Shown here one piece after another: positions 6,899-11,595 of a stretch of 11,595 nucleotides of DNA. Source of the DNA: Owenweeksia sp. TMED14 (GTDB lineage: Bacteria; Bacteroidota; Bacteroidia; Flavobacteriales; Schleiferiaceae); assembly GCA_002167805.1 (NCBI GenBank), contig NHBT01000023.1:32496-44090 (forward strand), read 5' to 3'. Position 1 is the first letter of the stretch, and each line of letters starts with the position of its first letter. The notes beneath the pieces are model-generated. The model did no database searches. It saw only the letters and a list, made by a program, of their open reading frames with translations, and was not told the origin of the DNA. A program made the position numbers and the translations under genes.

Positions 6899-8236
6899 AT
6901 GGATTTAAATGAAAAAACAGTGGCATTTCACACTCTGGGTTGTAAACTAAATTTTGCGGAGACTAGTACCATTGCAAGGGATTTAAATGATGCAGGAATG
7001 GAAACAGTGAAACTCGAAAAAGGAGCAGATCTTGTTGTAATTAATACTTGCTCAGTTACGGAAAAAGCTGATACTGAATGCAGATCAATAGTTAGAAAAG
7101 CCCTAAGAGCTAACTCAAATTCATTTATCGTTGTAACTGGCTGTTACGCTCAATTAAGACCTAGCGAGATAGCCGCATTAGAGGGTGTCGATTTAGTGCT
7201 TGGAGGAGCTGATAAACTGCACTTAAGAAAATTTATTAATGACCTAGACAAATTCGAAGAAACAATAATCCATAGTTGTGATGTTAGTGATATAAATAAT
7301 TACGATTCTGCATATAGTATGGGGGATCGAACTCGAGCATTTTTGAAAGTTCAAGACGGGTGTGATTATAAATGTTCTTATTGTACAATTCCTATGGCGA
7401 GAGGAATTAGTAGATCAGCGCCGGTTAATCAAATTATATTACAAGCCAGAAATTTGGTCAAAATCGGGGTCAAAGAAATAGTTTTAACTGGAGTAAATAT
7501 TGGAGACTATGGTAAAGGAGAGCACGGAAACAAAAAACACGATCACAATTTTATTGACTTGCTCAAAGATCTTAACAAATTATCAGGTCTTGACAGAATT
7601 AGAATTTCATCAATAGAGCCCAATTTATTAACTGATGAAATAATCGAATTTGTATCGAATAGTGAAAAATTTGTTCCACACTTCCATATACCACTTCAAA
7701 GTGGCAATAACGAAATCCTTGGAAAAATGAAAAGACGTTATAACCGGGAGTTGTATTCTGAAAGAGTTAAAAAAATAAAAAACCTTATGCCGGATTCAGC
7801 AATAGGTGTAGACGTAATAGTAGGATTTCCCGGTGAAACAGAGGAACATTTTTTAGACTCGCTAAATTTCTTGAATAATTTACCAATAAGCTATTTACAT
7901 GTTTTCACATACTCTGAGCGACCAGATACAGAAGCTGAAAATTTTGATAATATCATTCCAAAAGTTGAGAGAAAAGCAAGAAATCATAGATTAAAACTTC
8001 TGAGTGTAAAAAAATCCAGATCATTTGCAGAATCGCATAAAGGAACACTTCGAAAAGTGCTTTGGGAAGATTCAATGCGAAAAGGTAGAATGTATGGCTA
8101 TACGGAAAATTACATAAGAGTTTCAGCTAAATATGATATTTGTAAAGCTGGAAATGTTGAGTATGGATATATCGGTGAAATCCAATTTGACGATTGTTTA
8201 GAATTCTATGAATCCAAAGATGCAATGGTCGTATGA
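6899..8236 (+). CDS. mtaB: tRNA (N6-threonylcarbamoyladenosine37-C2)-methylthiotransferase
   Basis: This radical SAM enzyme adds a methylthio group to t6A37 in tRNAs that read ANN codons, forming ms2t6A. The N-terminal UPF0004 domain carries the three cysteines of the auxiliary 4Fe-4S cluster: Cys15 (TLGCKLNFAE), Cys51 (NTCSVT) and Cys82 (TGCYAQ). The radical SAM cluster is Cys155-x3-Cys159-x2-Cys162 (DGCDYKCSYCTIPMARG). Further blocks are LTGVNIGDYG, RISSIEPN, HIPLQSGNNEIL with KMKRRY, DVIVGFPGE and FTYSERPDT. The TLGCKLNFAE start and the KMKRRY block fit MtaB better than MiaB or RimO. A C-terminal TRAM-like region ends at about residue 445, near the usual length. It is divergent from the SBP gene, with 39 bp between the ATGs. 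Its last codons run into repeat unit 1 of the following spacer, so the extreme C-terminus may be altered. Confidence 0.94.
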   Translation: MDLNEKTVAFHTLGCKLNFAETSTIARDLNDAGMETVKLEKGADLVVINTCSVTEKADTECRSIVRKALRANSNSFIVVTGCYAQLRPSEIAALEGVDLVLGGADKLHLRKFINDLDKFEETIIHSCDVSDINNYDSAYSMGDRTRAFLKVQDGCDYKCSYCTIPMARGISRSAPVNQIILQARNLVKIGVKEIVLTGVNIGDYGKGEHGNKKHDHNFIDLLKDLNKLSGLDRIRISSIEPNLLTDEIIEFVSNSEKFVPHFHIPLQSGNNEILGKMKRRYNRELYSERVKKIKNLMPDSAIGVDVIVGFPGETEEHFLDSLNFLNNLPISYLHVFTYSERPDTEAENFDNIIPKVERKARNHRLKLLSVKKSRSFAESHKGTLRKVLWEDSMRKGRMYGYTENYIRVSAKYDICKAGNVEYGYIGEIQFDDCLEFYESKDAMVV

Positions 8237-8242
8237 GGAATT

Positions 8243-8279
8243 CTACTAGTTCGTGAATCAAGAGGTACTTTTAGCAAAT
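8243..8279 (+). repeat. Imperfect direct repeat, unit 1
   Basis: The unit starts with CTACTAGTTCGTGAATC and ends with AGCAAAT. It shares the exact 9-mer CTACTAGTT, then TGAATC after a one-base indel, and the closing AGCAAAT with unit 2, 91 bp downstream. CGTA thirteen bases before the 9-mer is also shared, and in this copy it falls in the last codons of mtaB. Confidence 0.55.
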
Positions 8280-8333
8280 TTGCCGGAAAACAAATTCCTT
8301 ATAAAAATGTGCTTTTTGAGCGTAATATTGTAA

Positions 8334-8372
8334 CTACTAGTTATGAATCTTTAATAAACTGGACAAGCAAAT
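8334..8372 (+). repeat. Imperfect direct repeat, unit 2
   Basis: The unit starts with CTACTAGTTATGAATC and ends with AGCAAAT, three bases further out than in unit 1. In frame it encodes TTSYES and NWTSKY, the part that most resembles a transposase helix-turn-helix. The middle of the two units is diverged, so this is an old or partial duplication rather than a recent one. Confidence 0.55.
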
Positions 8373-8392
8373 ATTTTTTAAGAATCTGACCT

Positions 8393-8956
8393 ATGAAACA
8401 AATACCAACAAAAATCAGTGATCTATTGATATTTGAGCCGACTATTTTTTCTGATGAAAGAGGTTATTTTTTTGAAAGCTTCAGATGCGATGTTCTTCCC
8501 GGAGGGATTAAAAATTTTGTTCAAGACAATGAGAGTTTTAGCCGCAAAGGAACGCTTAGGGGACTTCATTTTCAAACGCCACCATTCTCTCAATCTAAAT
8601 TAGTTAGAGTTACATCGGGGTCAGTATATGATATCGCTGTTGACTTAAGAAAAGGATCACCAGACTATGGGAAATGGCATGCTGAACTACTATCTGAAAA
8701 AAATAAACGGCAATTATTTATTCCTGAAGGGTTTGCTCATGGATTTATAACCCTTGAGGATGATACTCGCTTCCAGTATAAATGCACTAACTACTATTCT
8801 AAAGAAAATGAAGGCGGTATTCTTTTCAATGATAAAAATTTAAATATAAATTGGGGTCAACTTTCTGGAATACCAGAAAATGAGTTTAAAATCTCTGAAA
8901 AAGATACTCAATTGTCAAAAATGAAGAATTTTAATAGTCCTTTTCAATACAAATAA
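8393..8956 (+). CDS. rfbC: dTDP-4-dehydrorhamnose 3,5-epimerase
   Basis: RmlC epimerises C3 and C5 of dTDP-4-keto-6-deoxyglucose, the third step of dTDP-L-rhamnose synthesis, in the cytoplasm. The 187-residue length and cupin fold are typical. Landmarks are FSDERGYFFESF near the N-terminus, VQDNESFSRKGTLRGLHFQ with the catalytic His59, VYDIAVDLRKGSPDYGKW with Asp84, FIPEGFAHGF, and the Tyr-containing FQYKCTNYYS segment (127-136). The rfbA, rfbB and rfbD partners normally adjacent are absent from the window, so either they lie elsewhere or the enzyme works on another dTDP-sugar as some RmlC relatives do. No Shine-Dalgarno is seen. The stop is followed directly by the ATG of the lytic transglycosylase (0-bp gap), which suggests a two-gene unit. 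The upstream spacer shows possible mobile-element debris, so acquisition by transfer is possible but unproven. Confidence 0.94.
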   Translation: MKQIPTKISDLLIFEPTIFSDERGYFFESFRCDVLPGGIKNFVQDNESFSRKGTLRGLHFQTPPFSQSKLVRVTSGSVYDIAVDLRKGSPDYGKWHAELLSEKNKRQLFIPEGFAHGFITLEDDTRFQYKCTNYYSKENEGGILFNDKNLNINWGQLSGIPENEFKISEKDTQLSKMKNFNSPFQYK

Positions 8957-9874
8957 ATGACACTTACAAAACCGAAATACTTTATTGGGATTATTCTATT
9001 GGTTATGGTCATTATTTATGCCACCCCTGACACCTATTCCAAAGGTGAAAGAATGATGCACCTTTCAACTTCCAATCACGTAATGGTTGTTCCAATTCCA
9101 GATGATATTCAGCTAGCAGGGGAAAAAATGCCCGATAAACAAAGTAACCAAGAGTTACTTAGCCGCGAGATGCAGGTAAACTCTTTCTGGCATAGCAACA
9201 CCATTCAACTACTGCAAAAAAGCGGTAGATATTTTCCAATCATAGAGCCAATTTTAGAATCAGAGGGGGTCCCAAATGATTTTAAATATTTAGCGGTTAT
9301 TGAAAGTGGGTTATCTCAGGTTGTCTCCCCTGCCGGGGCAACTGGAATTTGGCAAATGCTTGAAACAACAGCAAGAGATTATAACTTGGAGGTTAATGAA
9401 CAGATTGATGAACGCTATCACATAGTGAAATCTACACTAGCTGCTTGTAAATATTTGAATGAAGCGAAAAAGAAATTTGGTTCCTGGACTTTGGCTGCAG
9501 CATCTTATAATATGGGAATGGCTGGACTTCAAAAGCAGCTTAAACGCCAAGAAGAAAAAAATTATTATGATTTACTATTAAATGAAGAGACAAAACGATA
9601 CATCTATCGAATCTTAGCTATCAAATATATATTTCAAGAGCCCAGATCTTTTGGATTCGATCTTTTCCCCAGTGATTACATGAAACCTTGGGATGATGTT
9701 TTAGTTTACGTTGATAGTAGTGTAAGTAGTTGGGGTAATTTTGCGCATAAATATGGATGGTCATATAAAGAATTGAAAAATCACAATCCCTGGCTAAGAG
9801 AGTCTTATTTAATAAATAAGTATCAAAAAAAATATGGAGTTTCGGTTCCTCAGTTCGAATCTAGTCCTAAATAA
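8957..9874 (+). CDS. Membrane-anchored lytic murein transglycosylase (SLT domain)
   Basis: This 305-residue protein has an N-terminal hydrophobic segment, FIGIILLVMVIIYATP (about 9-24), that acts as an uncleaved anchor or signal and places the rest in the periplasm. The SLT domain (about 88-220) has the catalytic Glu116 in YLAVIESGLSQ, then SPAGATGIWQM, and AAASYNMGMAGL, the three signature blocks of family 1 (Slt/MltD-like) enzymes. Such enzymes cleave the MurNAc-GlcNAc bond and leave 1,6-anhydroMurNAc ends. The C-terminal 65 residues include DVLVYVDSSVSSWGNFAHKYG followed by SYKELKNHNPWL, which resembles a single LysM-like glycan-binding motif, though not a clear one. The gene abuts rfbC without a gap and precedes uvrA by 15 bp. 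The GH3 protein at the left edge may act on the same murein turnover products, which is an inference from family roles only. Confidence 0.92.
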   Translation: MTLTKPKYFIGIILLVMVIIYATPDTYSKGERMMHLSTSNHVMVVPIPDDIQLAGEKMPDKQSNQELLSREMQVNSFWHSNTIQLLQKSGRYFPIIEPILESEGVPNDFKYLAVIESGLSQVVSPAGATGIWQMLETTARDYNLEVNEQIDERYHIVKSTLAACKYLNEAKKKFGSWTLAAASYNMGMAGLQKQLKRQEEKNYYDLLLNEETKRYIYRILAIKYIFQEPRSFGFDLFPSDYMKPWDDVLVYVDSSVSSWGNFAHKYGWSYKELKNHNPWLRESYLINKYQKKYGVSVPQFESSPK

Positions 9875-9889
9875 TAATTAGAAATTTAT

Positions 9890-11595
9890 ATGGGTGATAA
9901 TATCACTATTCTCGGGGCCAGAGAGCATAACTTAAGGGATATAGATGTTAGAATACCTCGTAACTCATTGGTTGTTATCACTGGGCTCAGTGGTAGTGGA
10001 AAATCCTCTCTCGCTTTTGATACAATTTACGCGGAGGGTCAAAGGAGGTATATGGAAACCTTCTCAAGTTATGCAAGACAATTTTTGGGAACAATGGAGC
10101 GACCTGATATAGACTCCATCGAGGGTTTAAGTCCTGTTATATCTATTGAACAAAAAACTACAAACAGAAATCCAAGATCTACAGTTGGAACTGTTACTGA
10201 AATCTATCACTTTCTTCGCCTGCTATTTGCGAGAATATCAATAGCATATTCAAGCGAGACAGGAGAAAAAATGATAAGTCATACCGATGACGAAATTGTA
10301 GAAATAATAATGAAACAATTTAAAGGTGAAAGAATTGCAATTTTAGGTCCCGTTGTAAAATCTCGAAAAGGACACTATCGAGAACTTTTTGATTCATTCG
10401 GAAAACAAGGATTTCTTAAGGCAAGGGTAGACAGTGAATGGATTGATATTGAACGTGACATGAGATTAGATCGATACAAAACTCATGATATCGAAATTGT
10501 TGTTGATCGAGTTGATGTTTCTAGTGAGATGAGATCAAGATTAAAAAAAAGTATTCAAATAGCCATGAAAATGGGAAAAGGAAATATTATAATTGCCAAT
10601 TATAATAACTCTCAAATCAAATATTTTAGTCGAAATTTAATGTGCCCGTCTACAGGCATATCCTACAAGGAACCAGAACCAAATTCATTTAGTTTTAATT
10701 CTCCAAAAGGAGCATGTAAAAAATGTGATGGCTTGGGAAAAGTAAAAGTAGTAGATCTTATTAAAGTTATTGAAAATCCAAAGTATTCTCTCAGGAATGG
10801 GGCACTGAAACCATTGGGAGAATACAGAAAATCATGGATTTTTCAACAAATGGAATATCTGGGTATACGTTTTGATTTTAATATTGATACACCTTGGAAC
10901 AAAATTTCGGCAAAAGCTAAGTCTGCCATTTTAAATGGTCATAAAGAACAAATTCATTTAGAAAGCAAAAATCTCGGCGTTGCTAGAAAAATAAATATTG
11001 ATTACGAAGGGCTAATCAATTTCATTGAAACTCAAAAGAAAGAGAGTAAAAGTAAAAATTTACAGAGATGGGCAGATGAATTCATGGTAGAAGAAATTTG
11101 TCACTCATGTAACGGATCAAGACTGAATGATGAATCACTAAATTTCAAAATTGATGGATTAAATATTGATGAACTATCAAAAATGAGTATTCTTGAACTG
11201 TATGAATGGTCGAATTCAATCCTAAAAAAGTTAGATGACTCACAAAAAAAAATAGGAATAGAAATAATCAAAGAGCTAAAAGTTCGAATTAAATTTTTAA
11301 GTGATGTCGGGCTAAATTATTTATCATTAAATCGAAGTACTCGGTCTCTATCTGGTGGCGAAGCGCAAAGAATTAGACTCGCTACTCAAATAGGCTCACA
11401 ATTAGTAAATGTGCTTTATATATTGGATGAGCCAAGTATCGGATTGCATCAAAGAGATAATCAAAAACTAATTGAGAGTCTCAAAAAATTAAGAGATATC
11501 GGAAATTCTGTAATAGTTGTGGAGCATGATGAAGAAATGATGAAGTCATCAGATCAAATTATCGATTTAGGACCAAAAGCAGGAATTCAAGGAGG
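9890..11595 (+). CDS. uvrA: Excinuclease ABC subunit UvrA, N-terminal 568 codons (cut by window edge)
   Basis: UvrA is the damage-sensing ATPase of nucleotide excision repair; it loads UvrB at bulky lesions. The frame is open from ATG at 9890 to the window edge, roughly 60 percent of a normal protein. ABC domain I has Walker A GLSGSGKSS (32-40) followed by LAFDTIYAEGQRRYMETFSS, the signature LSGGEAQRIRLATQIGS, Walker B LYILDEPSIGLHQRDN, and the H-loop VVVEHDEEMM. The UvrB-binding insert and first zinc module include Cys252, Cys276 and Cys279 in GACKKCDGLG, but the usual fourth ligand position holds Thr255 (CPSTG). I recall the same CPxTG form in other Bacteroidota UvrA proteins, so it is likely a lineage trait and not damage. 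The second half, with the second zinc finger and ABC domain II, is beyond the edge. No promoter box is seen in the 15-bp gap, so read-through from upstream is likely. Confidence 0.97.
   Translation, partial: MGDNITILGAREHNLRDIDVRIPRNSLVVITGLSGSGKSSLAFDTIYAEGQRRYMETFSSYARQFLGTMERPDIDSIEGLSPVISIEQKTTNRNPRSTVGTVTEIYHFLRLLFARISIAYSSETGEKMISHTDDEIVEIIMKQFKGERIAILGPVVKSRKGHYRELFDSFGKQGFLKARVDSEWIDIERDMRLDRYKTHDIEIVVDRVDVSSEMRSRLKKSIQIAMKMGKGNIIIANYNNSQIKYFSRNLMCPSTGISYKEPEPNSFSFNSPKGACKKCDGLGKVKVVDLIKVIENPKYSLRNGALKPLGEYRKSWIFQQMEYLGIRFDFNIDTPWNKISAKAKSAILNGHKEQIHLESKNLGVARKINIDYEGLINFIETQKKESKSKNLQRWADEFMVEEICHSCNGSRLNDESLNFKIDGLNIDELSKMSILELYEWSNSILKKLDDSQKKIGIEIIKELKVRIKFLSDVGLNYLSLNRSTRSLSGGEAQRIRLATQIGSQLVNVLYILDEPSIGLHQRDNQKLIESLKKLRDIGNSVIVVEHDEEMMKSSDQIIDLGPKAGIQG

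Larger units (their letters stand above)
8237..8389 (+). pseudogene. Possible transposase remnant in the mtaB-rfbC spacer
   Basis: The 156-bp spacer has no complete gene. Read in the mtaB frame after its stop, it gives 50 codons without a start and then TGA. One part reads FERNIVTTSYESLINWTSKY, which recalls the helix-turn-helix stretch of IS6-family transposases (ERGI-V-SYES-RRW--KFG, from memory). An upstream part, GILLVRESRGTFSKFAGK, resembles the same stretch again. The resemblance is short and unverified, and no terminal inverted repeats or DDE residues are visible. It could instead be ordinary non-coding spacer. No clear TAnnTTTG box for rfbC lies here; TATTTTTT at 8372-8379 is a poor candidate. 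Confidence 0.3.

Noticed and set aside
1..11595. CRISPR array, tRNA or rRNA genes, toxin-antitoxin pairs, phage genes, defence islands
   Set aside because: I looked on both strands and saw no repeat-spacer pattern, cloverleaf-like sequence or relevant protein motif; nearly the whole window is filled with recognisable housekeeping and envelope genes.

Overview
The window looks like a piece of a low-GC Bacteroidota chromosome, most likely a marine Flavobacteriia or Cryomorphaceae-type lineage. The evidence is the low GC content, the near absence of Shine-Dalgarno sequences, TAnnTTTG promoter elements (the Bacteroidota sigma factor -7 box), an outer-membrane type lipoprotein signal, and a gene neighbourhood that I recall from flavobacterial genomes (small basic membrane protein - mutL - rhomboid - rhomboid - membrane-anchored EEP phosphohydrolase). 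The taxonomic call is an inference; no rRNA or tRNA is present.

Layout. Positions 1-530 (minus) hold the N-terminal part of an exported GH3 glycosidase that runs off the left edge. Divergent from it, 573-5226 (plus) is a tight operon: a small basic membrane protein, mutL, two rhomboid proteases in tandem, and an endonuclease/exonuclease/phosphatase-fold membrane protein, with gaps of 23, 1 and 3 bp and finally a 14-bp overlap. A lipoprotein of the peptide-binding SBP family 5 (minus, start revised to 6859) converges on the operon end with a 7-bp gap. Divergent from it is mtaB (tRNA methylthiotransferase). It is followed by a 156-bp spacer with two diverged repeat units that may be transposase debris. 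Then come a stand-alone rfbC, a membrane-anchored lytic transglycosylase and the first 568 codons of uvrA, all on the plus strand.

How the genes fit together. The content is mostly housekeeping: DNA repair (mutL, uvrA), tRNA modification (mtaB), envelope and murein turnover (GH3, lytic transglycosylase, RmlC, the SBP lipoprotein) and intramembrane proteolysis (rhomboids). I see no defence system, prophage, CRISPR array or new multigene system. The strongest unexplained signals are small-scale. (1) Two divergent promoter regions share an identical 31-bp geometry, and all four unit-leading genes have a TAnnTTTG-like box only 4 to 7 nt before ATG, which implies leaderless mRNAs. (2) A G8 homopolymer lies inside mutL, where a slip of one base in either direction creates a stop within a few codons. 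(3) MutL has a degenerate C-terminal nuclease motif. (4) The mtaB-rfbC spacer carries repeated sequence.
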